Assembly: GCA_029259415.1 (NCBI GenBank)
Contig: JAPDIW010000001.1
Location: 1 to 63,161, forward strand
Reading direction: 5' to 3'
Length of the DNA stretch: 63,161 bases
DNA from: Archaeoglobi archaeon
GTDB taxonomy: Archaea > Halobacteriota > Archaeoglobi > Archaeoglobales > Archaeoglobaceae
Shown here piece after piece: positions 34,712 to 42,543 of the stretch. Under the pieces are notes generated by a model. That model worked only from the letters and a program-made list of their open reading frames with translations, was not told where the DNA came from and searched no databases. Made by a program: the position numbers and the translations under genes. How positions within the stretch are numbered: position 1 is the stretch's first letter; the number at the start of each line of letters is the position of its first letter.

Positions 34712-34979
34712 GTTTCTCCTTTCTGATAGGATAATATAATGTTTACTAAATTTTTCATCATGTATAAACATTACACAAAAGGATAACTCAGTCTTCTGTG
34801 TTCGGAATCAGTATGACTTTTCCTAAAATATTTTACTTAGTCATAGTGATTCACAATTACTCTTACTTAGCAACATGGGAATAGAAGTCTCATGAATGAT
34901 AAGCTGCACTTAAGTCTTAGTATCATTAGAAGTGTATCAATCAAAAAGTTAAAGCGGGGGGAGGTGGGGGCTAAGCGAA

Positions 34980-35054
34980 TAGCGGGGCGTGGATTTGAAC
35001 CACGGATCTGCGGGTTATGAGCCCGCCGGGATCACCTGACTACCCCACCCCGCT
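34980..35054 (-). tRNA. Initiator tRNA-Met (CAU)
   Basis: 75 nt. Acceptor stem AGCGGGG pairs with CCCCGCT (with A1-U72, the archaeal initiator mark), discriminator A, no CCA encoded. Anticodon stem and loop read CGGGCTCATAACCCG, with the three G-C pairs specific to initiators; T arm GTGGTTCAAATCCAC. A TATA-like CTTAAATAAC (minus strand, near 35080) provides its promoter, between it and the endonuclease V stop. A T-rich tract follows within 40 nt downstream. Confidence 0.93.
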
Positions 35055-35081
35055 TCAGTTTAACTTGAACCAAACTGTTAT

Positions 35082-35735
35082 TTAAGCTTTAAGGTTGTGC
35101 CTGAGTTCTCTTTTAACCTCCTTTGTCATCTTATCCGCAATTCTAACCGGTTCTGGAAGCTTGTAACCCTTCAAGCATTTCTGCACGAGTTTCAGGGAAG
35201 ATTCAGGTGAAATAAAGCTTCCAGGTGAGATGTAGATGGGGTTGCACCTTTTGCACGTTTTAAGGGTGAATCCTATAACCTCTTTTCCGTCAACGATTTT
35301 CGCAAGCTCTTCATTGACTTTGATAACTTCACCGAAAAGCCTCTTCTTCGTTATCCCCACGGTCGGCTTTCTCAGCTTCAACGCGATATAGGTCGCCAGC
35401 CCACACTTTCTTGGATGTGCTATGCCGCTCCCATCAACCATTATTGCAGTTCTCTCGTCAACAAGGTCTTTAACTGCATTTACCGCCGGCTCACCTTCTC
35501 TGAACATCAGGAAAGTTGGGATGTAGGGAAAGCTAACCTTCTCGGTCTTCACTGATTTGTCAACAACCTCCAGTTCTGGCAGCCTGAGCTTGACCGCGCA
35601 TGAAATGATTTTATCATCTATAAAAGCCTGATCAACTCCCACAACGTATTTGATATCATCGAGAGGAATCAGATCATCGAGAACAACGCTCTTTGCCATC
35701 TTTTCCTGTATTTTTCTCAGCTCTTCGAGGTTCAT
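35082..35735 (-). CDS. nfi: Endonuclease V
   Basis: Cuts the second phosphodiester bond 3' of deoxyinosine to start repair of deaminated adenine, useful at high temperature. Family motifs: GVDQAFID (first Asp), SFPYIPTFLMFREGEP and MVDGSGIAHPRKCGLATY (catalytic Asp, His), TVGITKKRLFG. 217 residues. GTG 35744 possible, but ATG 35735 overlaps the upstream stop (ATGA) with GGAAGTG six nt before. Forms an operon with the HDAC-family gene. Confidence 0.93.
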   Translation of the reverse strand: MNLEELRKIQEKMAKSVVLDDLIPLDDIKYVVGVDQAFIDDKIISCAVKLRLPELEVVDKSVKTEKVSFPYIPTFLMFREGEPAVNAVKDLVDERTAIMVDGSGIAHPRKCGLATYIALKLRKPTVGITKKRLFGEVIKVNEELAKIVDGKEVIGFTLKTCKRCNPIYISPGSFISPESSLKLVQKCLKGYKLPEPVRIADKMTKEVKRELRHNLKA

Positions 35736-36811
35736 TTGAAGCACTTCCAGTATTTTGAGTGCACCCTCTTGACATCTTCGATGTTGTGTCTCAGCTTCAC
35801 AAGAGCTGAATCTCTCTTCCTCCAGAGCAGTTCGGGAAGGTAGTTTTCAGGCTCTCTTATTGCTGATAAGTCAAAGCCCGCCATCGCTGCGATTATGCCG
35901 AGGTTTGTGTAAGGCAAGGCACCTTCAACGCTGTAACCACCTTCAAGCACAGCAACAAGCCTACCGTTGCAGTGCTTTTCAGACATTTCAACTGCTCTTC
36001 GCATCATCTCCGCATAGCCTCTCGCAGTCAAAGCCAAGCTTGTGATTGGATCGGTGAAGTGGTTGTCCTGACCTGCAGAGATCGCTATAAACTGAGGCTC
36101 AAATTCGTTTACAACTGGCTCTATTATTTCATCAATGACCATCATGTAGCCTTCATCACCAGTTCCTGGCGGTAAGGGAATGTTGACCGTGTAGCCTTCC
36201 CCCTTCCCAACTCCGCACTCCTCAGGATAACCTGTGCCGGGATAGAGCGGCATCTGGTGTGTGGAGATGAAGAGCACCCTGTCATCGTTGTAGAAAATCT
36301 CCTGAGTGCCATCTCCATGGTGAGCGTCCCAGTCAAGTATAGCAATCCTCTCAAATCCCTGCTTTAAAAGCCACTTCACCATTATCGCCATGTTGTTGAG
36401 GTAGCAGAATCCCGCACCGATGTAGGGCTTCGCATGATGCCCTGGTGGGCGAATCATTGCAAAGGCGTTATCGCATTCTTTATTTAGCACGGCCTGAGCA
36501 GCCCTGATCGCCCCTCCAGCGGCAAGCAGGGCTCTGTCAAAAACCCCTACGGGAATGTTGGTGTCGAAATCGATGATTCCCCCCCTCTTGCTCTCCGTTT
36601 CGAGGAACCTCACATACTCCTCCGTGTGCACCTCTAAAACATCATCTAATGAAGCCTTGAATGGTTCGAGAAGCACTATACGCTCACTCTCGAATATTCC
36701 CTCCTCCCTGAGCTGATCCATTGTGTATGCCAGCCTCTCTCTCCTTTCAGGATGCGTCGGACTTTGCTCGTGCTTTAGGTACTCCTCGTGGAACACAATG
36801 CCGGTAACCAT
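35732..36811 (-). CDS. Histone deacetylase-superfamily amidohydrolase (acetylpolyamine hydrolase-like)
   Basis: Zinc-dependent deacylase, 359 residues. Catalytic and metal motifs in order: RPPGHHA (His pair), DWDAHHGDGTQ (Asp and His metal ligands), STHQMPLYPG, SAGQDNHFTDP (Asp metal ligand) and EGGYS. Acts on acetylated polyamines, acetoin or lysine in various homologues; the archaeal target is unsettled. Overlap of 4 bp with nfi. Starts 73 bp from the divergent nitroreductase gene. Confidence 0.93.
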   Translation of the reverse strand: MVTGIVFHEEYLKHEQSPTHPERRERLAYTMDQLREEGIFESERIVLLEPFKASLDDVLEVHTEEYVRFLETESKRGGIIDFDTNIPVGVFDRALLAAGGAIRAAQAVLNKECDNAFAMIRPPGHHAKPYIGAGFCYLNNMAIMVKWLLKQGFERIAILDWDAHHGDGTQEIFYNDDRVLFISTHQMPLYPGTGYPEECGVGKGEGYTVNIPLPPGTGDEGYMMVIDEIIEPVVNEFEPQFIAISAGQDNHFTDPITSLALTARGYAEMMRRAVEMSEKHCNGRLVAVLEGGYSVEGALPYTNLGIIAAMAGFDLSAIREPENYLPELLWRKRDSALVKLRHNIEDVKRVHSKYWKCFK

Positions 36812-36883
36812 CTAAAACAAATTACCGTGTGAATATAAAGCTCTTTTCAAAAAGCTTTTAACTGAACTTAATTTTTAATCTTT

Positions 36884-37468
36884 ATGGAGCTCTTAGAATG
36901 TGTCGAGAAAGTTATCAAGGAGAGACGGAGTCACAGATTCTACCTCGACAAGCCGGTGGAGAGGGAGAAGCTTGAAAAGATGATTGAGCTGGCAATGTGG
37001 GCACCTTCTGCGATGAACAGGCAGCAGTGGTTTTTCGTCGTTGTTGCTGGAGAAAGGTTGAAGAGGCTAATAAGTGTCATAGAGAAGGGCTACGACTACA
37101 TTCTTCCCAGATTGCAGATGTTTTTTGCCGAAACGCCGAAAGTCATAGACCAGACGAAAAGGTTCTTCAAGAGCCTCGGAAACGCTCCCGCAGCGGTTTT
37201 TGCCTATTACACCCCCACCGGAGACGACTACAGCGATGTTCAGAGTGTTTCTGCGGCAATTCAAAACATGCTGCTCGCAGCACATGCAATGGGACTGGGA
37301 ACATGCTGGATGACGGGGCCTGTGCATGTAGAGGATGAGATAAACAAGGCGCTTGGTGTTGAAGGGAAAAAGCTGGTTGCAGTTGTTACCGTCGGCTATC
37401 CTGCCAAGAAACCACCGGTGCCACCGAGGAGGGACGTGGACAAGAAGGTAGTTTGGATGGTTGACTGA
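36884..37468 (+). CDS. Nitroreductase-family FMN protein
   Basis: 194 residues with the family start (KERRSHRFYLDKPVEREKL), phosphate-binding WAPSAMNRQQW and the C-terminal GLGTCWMTGPV. It reduces a nitro group, quinone or similar using FMN and NAD(P)H; natural substrate unknown. ATG 36884 lies about 20 nt from a TAATTTTTAAT tract, a leaderless start. Divergent from the HDAC-family gene. Confidence 0.9.
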   Translation: MELLECVEKVIKERRSHRFYLDKPVEREKLEKMIELAMWAPSAMNRQQWFFVVVAGERLKRLISVIEKGYDYILPRLQMFFAETPKVIDQTKRFFKSLGNAPAAVFAYYTPTGDDYSDVQSVSAAIQNMLLAAHAMGLGTCWMTGPVHVEDEINKALGVEGKKLVAVVTVGYPAKKPPVPPRRDVDKKVVWMVD

Positions 37469-37554
37469 TCGTTCAAGCTTTTCTCTGACAACACTTCTTT
37501 CAAAACCTCACGGCGAAGCAAACTTTAAATCCTCAACAAATAAATTCTTAACAA

Positions 37555-38145
37555 ATGATAGACAAAATCATATCAAGGTTAATCTCGATGGGAGCAGATT
37601 TAAGCTCCAAAAATGCGATAAAAGGAGCGCTCAGAATTCTGGGAGAGGATGAGGGCCTTGCAGATTACGTTTACATTCTTGTAAAGAATAGGGCTTACAG
37701 AAAAGACTGGGCCGAGCTTCCGGTTGACAGAAGATTGGTTTTCCTTCCCCAGTGCCTCAGGAACTCCAAGAACTGTCAGGCAGAGTTGACGGAGAAGGGA
37801 TACGTCTGCAAGAAATGTGGGAGCTGCGACATTGCTGAGATAGTGGAGAAAGCTGAAAGTCTTGGTTACAAGCACATCTACATAGTTCCGGGAGGGAGCA
37901 TGATTTACAGAATCCTGAAAAACCTCGATATGGATTCCTTTGCCTGTCTCGGCGTTGCATGTCTTCCAGAGCTGTGTGAGGCGAGTGAGAGGTTATCGCT
38001 GAAGGATATCCCGCATCAGTGCGTCCCTCTGCGAAAAACAGGTTGTGTAGATACAGAGGTTGATGTGGAGGAGGTCAAAGCTTTTTTGACTGCCGGTCTG
38101 GAGCATGAAAAAGAGGAAACTGGAGATCGTTCTGGAAAAACTTAG
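37555..38145 (+). CDS. DUF116 cysteine-rich protein
   Basis: 196 residues. DUF116 marks: LPQCLRNSKNCQ, YVCKKCGSCDIAEI, IVPGGSMIYRIL, CLGVACLPEL and KTGCVDTEVD. At least ten cysteines suggest a bound metal or iron-sulfur cluster. Function not established; related genes occur with radical SAM or tetrapyrrole genes elsewhere. The 3' end overlaps the methyltransferase gene by 41 bp. CTTTAAAT near 37523 is the promoter. Confidence 0.86.
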   Translation: MIDKIISRLISMGADLSSKNAIKGALRILGEDEGLADYVYILVKNRAYRKDWAELPVDRRLVFLPQCLRNSKNCQAELTEKGYVCKKCGSCDIAEIVEKAESLGYKHIYIVPGGSMIYRILKNLDMDSFACLGVACLPELCEASERLSLKDIPHQCVPLRKTGCVDTEVDVEEVKAFLTAGLEHEKEETGDRSGKT

Positions 38146-38719
38146 AGGTTTTGAGAATCCAAAAATAGAGCTTGAGCAGTACACCACCCCTCCATCTCTT
38201 GCTGCATTCATAGTAGCAACCGCAGAACTTAACGGGGATTTGGAGCTGGTTGTGGACTTGGGTTGTGGAACTGGAATTCTGGCGATAGCATGCTCTTTGC
38301 TCGGTCACTACTCCGTTGGAGTGGATTTGGATATCGAGGCTTTGAAAATAGCAAGAGAAAACGCGGTGGAGCTTGGTGTTGAAGCAGACTTCGTAAAAAC
38401 AGACGTATCAAAATTCCAGTGCAAGAAAGAAGTTACGACGGTAATGAATCCGCCTTTTGGCATACAGAGGAAGCACGCAGACAGACCATTTCTTCTCAAA
38501 GCCTTTGAAATATCAAAGGTCATTTACACAGTCCATTCCGCAGGAAGCTCAAAATTCGTCAGAAGACTTTCTGAAGAGTATGGCTTCACCGTCACCCACC
38601 AGTGGAACTTCTCCATACCTCTCAAGAAAACATACTCCTTCCACGAAAAAGCATTTAAGTATATACTCGTAGAAGTGTTTAGGATTGAGAAACATGAAAT
38701 TTGTGATGCCGGGAGATAG
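38105..38719 (+). CDS. METTL5-like adenine N6-methyltransferase
   Basis: 204 residues. AdoMet motif VVDLGCGTGILAIA, catalytic NPPFG, and the N-terminal LEQYTTPPSLAA, which fits the METTL5/COG2263 family. Eukaryotic METTL5 makes N6-methyladenosine on 18S rRNA; the archaeal one may do the same on 16S. It overlaps both neighbours (41 bp with DUF116, 26 bp with Csl4), inside a run of RNA-related genes. Function from family. Confidence 0.85.
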   Translation: MKKRKLEIVLEKLRGFENPKIELEQYTTPPSLAAFIVATAELNGDLELVVDLGCGTGILAIACSLLGHYSVGVDLDIEALKIARENAVELGVEADFVKTDVSKFQCKKEVTTVMNPPFGIQRKHADRPFLLKAFEISKVIYTVHSAGSSKFVRRLSEEYGFTVTHQWNFSIPLKKTYSFHEKAFKYILVEVFRIEKHEICDAGR

Positions 38720-39233
38720 GATAGGTTCTGCGGAAGAATACATCAAGGGAGAAGGAGTGTATGAGGAGGAAGGAGAGCTATTTGCCGCAGTGGCAGGAAA
38801 GCTCATCGTTAAAGACAGAGTTGTGAAAGTGGAGAGCATCTCTCCCATTCCTGAAATAGTCAAAGGGGATGTCGTTCTTGGTAGAGTCATCGACCTCAGA
38901 AATTCAATTGCTCTTATAGAGGTTTCAAACAAAAAGGGGGAGGAGAGGGGGCCAAGCAACAGAGGGATTGGTATTTTGCACGTTTCTAATGTTGATGAGG
39001 GATACGTTAAGGACATTTCGGAAGCTGTCGGCTACCTCGACATCCTGAAAGCGAGAGTCATAGGCGACAACTTAAGACTTTCAACGAAAGAAGAAGAAAT
39101 GGGTGTTCTAAGGGCTTTGTGCAGTAACTGCAAAACGGAGATGGTGAGAGAGGGCGACATCCTTAAATGTCCGGAGTGCGGTAAGGTGGAGAAGAGAAAA
39201 CTTTCAAGGGATTACGGCAAAGGTGAGTGGTAG
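38694..39233 (+). CDS. csl4: Exosome cap subunit Csl4
   Basis: RNA-binding cap protein of the archaeal exosome. An N-terminal domain (FVMPGDRIGSAEEY), an S1 RNA-binding domain (VLGRVIDLRNSIALIEV, GIGILHVSNVDEGYV) and a C-terminal zinc ribbon (CSNC ... CPECG). 179 residues; TTG 38685 is in frame but ATG 38694 starts the conserved protein. Very similar, not identical, to A. fulgidus Csl4 as I recall it. Rpo11 follows after 1 nt. Confidence 0.95.
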   Translation: MKFVMPGDRIGSAEEYIKGEGVYEEEGELFAAVAGKLIVKDRVVKVESISPIPEIVKGDVVLGRVIDLRNSIALIEVSNKKGEERGPSNRGIGILHVSNVDEGYVKDISEAVGYLDILKARVIGDNLRLSTKEEEMGVLRALCSNCKTEMVREGDILKCPECGKVEKRKLSRDYGKGEW

Positions 39234-39234
39234 T

Positions 39235-39495
39235 ATGGAGGTAAAGATTGTTGACATAGGAGATGATTACGTAAGGCTCGTGATTAAAGGAGAAGGACAC
39301 ACATACCTGAATCTCCTTCAGCACTACCTGGTTGAGGATGACGACGTTATTGTGGCGAGATACAACATCCCCCACCCCCTCATCGGCGAGCCAGAGATTT
39401 ACATAAAGACCAGCGGCATTAATCCGCTTGAGGCAGTTAAAAAAGCAAATGAAAAGATTATAGCTGCCTGCAACACCCTTTTAGAGCAGATTTGA
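39235..39495 (+). CDS. rpo11: RNA polymerase subunit Rpo11 (L)
   Basis: 86 residues, the Rpb11/AC19-type partner of Rpo3 in polymerase assembly. Motifs: GEGHTYLNLLQHYLVEDDDV, YNIPHPLIGEPEIYI and PLEAVKKANEKI. GTG 39223 is in frame; ATG 39235 follows the Csl4 stop by one base and begins the conserved sequence. Csl4-Rpo11 linkage is common in euryarchaea. Confidence 0.94.
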   Translation: MEVKIVDIGDDYVRLVIKGEGHTYLNLLQHYLVEDDDVIVARYNIPHPLIGEPEIYIKTSGINPLEAVKKANEKIIAACNTLLEQI

Positions 39496-39540
39496 GCTCA
39501 GAACTCAAAACCCTCATCACCTGTCAGAGGGGCCCTTTCA

Positions 39541-40992
39541 TCATTGCTCATCAAGCTTTACCCTCGCAGCTTTTAACCTTATCACAAAGGTCGCTCCGTG
39601 AGGCTTTGTCTCCTCAATCCAGATCTTTCCACCGTACCTCTCTACGAGTTTTCTAACTATGTACAGTCCCAGACCTGTTCCTCCTGCTTCTCCATATCGA
39701 AAGCTTTCGTTGAAAATCTGTCCTCTGATTTCTGAAGGTATACCGATGCCGTAGTCAATGACTCTTATCTCGCACTCATCCTCAAACTCATTCAGAAGTA
39801 TGTCAACCTTTTTTGCTCTTCCATGCTTGATTGCGTTAGAGAGGAGATTTTCAATCACCGAGTAAAACGCTTCATCTGCAAACGCAACACATCCACCCTT
39901 TACGTTTACCTCAATGTTGAACGATTTTGCCACTTCATCTGCAACTTTCCGAAGATTCACAGGCTTCAGCTTCTCACTCCTCGTTAATACAATTTTTTCA
40001 AGTTCTCTAATTTTGTCTATGTAGGCAACACTCTCATCCACAGCTTTCATGATTTTGTCAAGAAGCTCCTCTTTTTTCGTCATATGGTAGGCCTCGACGT
40101 ATCCGGAGATTATCTGCAGCTTGTTCAGTATGTCGTGCCTCAGCATTCTGTTTATCAGCTTGAGAATCTCCTGCAATTCGTTAACCTGTGCATAGAGCTC
40201 CGCATACCTCCTCCTTTCCTCATCAATTTCGTGGTAGCTGAGCAAAGCTATCTCTGTGTTGTAGAATCTGTAAAGAATAGAGAAAAGCACTATATTTGAA
40301 AACGTTAAAGCTGCAACCGGGTATTCGTAATCCATTAAACCCTTGAAAAACTCCAGCAAGGTGATGTCGCTGGCGTATTTCAAAATAAAGTAGAGAAGGA
40401 AGGACTTATGGTATGCGGCCGACTCCGTTTTCATGTATGCTGAGGTAAGCGTTAGCAGAGAGAGCATGACTGCAATGTCACAAATGAGAGTTTCTGTATG
40501 TATGAAAATTGAAAGACCTTCGAACTCAACTCCTGCCAGCTCATACAGAGAATAGAGGAGAATAGGGAATGCAAGAATTGCAGGCACAAAATGCTTCACA
40601 TTGAAGTATTTTACCTCTCTCAGAATTTTCCAGATGAGGTATCCGAGAACCGGAGTTTCTGCCAGCAAATAAATCGGGACGAAATAAGTGAAGTGCTCGG
40701 CTTTCAGCTCAAAGTTGTTAGTCACCCACACCATTTGACCCACAGTGAAGATTGAGAGTAGCATAAATCCGCAGAAAAATGCAACGGTGGAGAACAGAAT
40801 TCTCCTTTCACCTTTGGATGCTCTTACTAGGGATGCTGATACGATGAGTGCCAGTGTTAAAAGTAAAATATTTAGCAGATATATACTGGCTAGAAATATA
40901 TGTGGTGGTAAGCCATAATAGTAGTTTACGGCGAATAGCATCAGCTCAAACAATGAAAGCACAATCATTAAGTAGATACTCATTATGGTCAT
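39541..40992 (-). CDS. Membrane sensor histidine kinase
   Basis: 483 residues. About seven membrane helices in the first 255 residues (for example IFLASIYLLNILLLTLALIV) form the sensor, then a coiled coil, His286 in NRMLRHDILNKLQ, an N box (VIENLLSNAIKHG), and G boxes DYGIGIPSEI and GTGLGLYIVRKL. No response regulator nearby. The sensor resembles the MASE/7TM type of archaeal kinases; ligand unknown. Confidence 0.88.
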   Translation of the reverse strand: MTIMSIYLMIVLSLFELMLFAVNYYYGLPPHIFLASIYLLNILLLTLALIVSASLVRASKGERRILFSTVAFFCGFMLLSIFTVGQMVWVTNNFELKAEHFTYFVPIYLLAETPVLGYLIWKILREVKYFNVKHFVPAILAFPILLYSLYELAGVEFEGLSIFIHTETLICDIAVMLSLLTLTSAYMKTESAAYHKSFLLYFILKYASDITLLEFFKGLMDYEYPVAALTFSNIVLFSILYRFYNTEIALLSYHEIDEERRRYAELYAQVNELQEILKLINRMLRHDILNKLQIISGYVEAYHMTKKEELLDKIMKAVDESVAYIDKIRELEKIVLTRSEKLKPVNLRKVADEVAKSFNIEVNVKGGCVAFADEAFYSVIENLLSNAIKHGRAKKVDILLNEFEDECEIRVIDYGIGIPSEIRGQIFNESFRYGEAGGTGLGLYIVRKLVERYGGKIWIEETKPHGATFVIRLKAARVKLDEQ

Positions 40993-41097
40993 AAGTGTAA
41001 TTAATTATTAATAAGCTTAACTGCCACATCTTTTTAGAAAGATTTAGGTCTTTATATAAACCAATAAAACTTTTTTACCTGAAGGCTATGAAGAGCG

Positions 41098-42543
41098 ATG
41101 GCCTACGAGGACCTCAGAGAGTTTATCGACAAGCTCGAAGGGGAAGGAGAGCTGGCAAGAATAAAGCATGAAGTCAGCCCAACTCTTGAAATGACTGAGA
41201 TTGCTGATAGAACCGTAAAGGCTGGCGGTAAAGCCCTGCTTTTTGAAAGGCCTAAGGGCTACAACATTCCAGTCTTGCTCAACGCCTTTGGAACTGAGAG
41301 GAGGATGAAGCTCGCCCTTGGAGTGGAAAGATTTGAGGAAATAGGGGAGAGACTGCTGTCCGCACTTGAGTTCAAACCCTCCTCTTTTATGGATGCGCTG
41401 AAAGGTGTTGGAATGCTTAAGGACTTTATGTCTTTCATCCCGAAAAAGACCAGCAAGGCTCCGTGCAAGGAGGTGGAAGCTGAAAGCCTGGACAAGTTTC
41501 CAATCCTTAAGTGCTGGCCAAAGGATGCGGGCAGATTCATAACTTTGCCGGTTGTTATAACAAAAGACCCTGAAACTGGCGAGATGAATGCAGGAATGTA
41601 CAGGATGCAGGTTTTTGATGGTAAAACGACGGGAATGCACTGGCAGATTCACAAGCACGGTGCTGAGCACTTCAGGAAGATGGCTGAGAAAGGTAGTGGG
41701 AAAATAGAGGTGGCTGTAGCTATAGGTGTAGATCCAGCGACCCTCTATGCTGCAACAGCCCCTCTTCCTGCTGGCATAAGCGAGCTGATGTTTGCAGGTT
41801 TCATAAGAAGGGAGAGGTTGAAGGTGACGGAATGCGAAACTGTCGACCTCCTCGTTCCGGCAAATGCTGAAATCGTCCTTGAGGGATACGTTAAAGCTGA
41901 TGAGTCCAGGATAGAGGGGCCTTTTGGAGACCATACAGGCTACTACACGCCTCCTGAGCTCTATCCCGTTTTTCACATAACCCACATCACCCACAGAGAA
42001 AACCCGATATACCACGCAACTGTGGTTGGAAAACCGCCGATGGAGGATGCTTGGCTTGGCAAAGCCACTGAAAGAATTTTTCTGCCGATAATCCGCATGA
42101 TGCACCCGGAAATAGTTGATATGAATCTCCCTGTTGAGGGGGCATTCCACAACCTCGCAATCGTTTCGATCAAAAAGAGATATCCGGGACAGGCAAAGAA
42201 GGTAATGTACGCGCTCTGGGGAACGGGAATGCTATCCCTCACGAAAATCGTTTTGGTTGTGGATGATGACGTCAATGTGCATGACATCAGGGAGGTGATA
42301 TGGGCCGTAACATCACGCTTCGATCCGGCGAGGGATGTTGTTCTCCTCCCACCCTCACCAACTGACTCTCTCGACCACGCTGCTTACATCCCCAACCTTG
42401 CGGGAAAGTTGGGGATAGATGCGACCAAAAAGTGGAAGGAGGAGGGTTACGATCGAGAATGGCCCGATGCTGTCGAGATGGATGCAGAGGTCAAGAGGAG
42501 GGTTGATGAATTCTGGAGCGAAATGAAGAACATGGTTTTATGA
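41098..42543 (+). CDS. UbiD-family decarboxylase
   Basis: Prenyl-FMN-dependent (de)carboxylase, 481 residues. Typical start YEDLREFIDKLEGEGELARI, core GVDPATLYAATAPLPAG and RIEGPFGDHTGYY, with the catalytic Glu-Asp-Arg system spread over these. Archaeal UbiD homologues include menaquinone enzyme MqnL and anhydromevalonate-phosphate decarboxylase of the archaeal mevalonate route; either would be needed here and sequence cannot choose. The promoter is TTTATATAA near 41051-41060. It overlaps the DUF2070 gene by 4 bp. Confidence 0.9.
   Translation: MAYEDLREFIDKLEGEGELARIKHEVSPTLEMTEIADRTVKAGGKALLFERPKGYNIPVLLNAFGTERRMKLALGVERFEEIGERLLSALEFKPSSFMDALKGVGMLKDFMSFIPKKTSKAPCKEVEAESLDKFPILKCWPKDAGRFITLPVVITKDPETGEMNAGMYRMQVFDGKTTGMHWQIHKHGAEHFRKMAEKGSGKIEVAVAIGVDPATLYAATAPLPAGISELMFAGFIRRERLKVTECETVDLLVPANAEIVLEGYVKADESRIEGPFGDHTGYYTPPELYPVFHITHITHRENPIYHATVVGKPPMEDAWLGKATERIFLPIIRMMHPEIVDMNLPVEGAFHNLAIVSIKKRYPGQAKKVMYALWGTGMLSLTKIVLVVDDDVNVHDIREVIWAVTSRFDPARDVVLLPPSPTDSLDHAAYIPNLAGKLGIDATKKWKEEGYDREWPDAVEMDAEVKRRVDEFWSEMKNMVL

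Noticed and set aside
34945-34979. G-rich tract next to the initiator tRNA, thought to be a partial tRNA copy
   Set aside because: Only about a dozen bases resemble the acceptor and D-arm region; no anticodon or T arm.
34772-34979. Possible C/D box RNA (ATGATAA near 34898)
   Set aside because: Only a weak C-box resemblance and no D box (CTGA) at suitable spacing.
41086-42150. 354-residue open frame on the minus strand
   Set aside because: It is opposite the well-conserved UbiD gene, has no domain motif and no promoter or ribosome site; a shadow of codon use.
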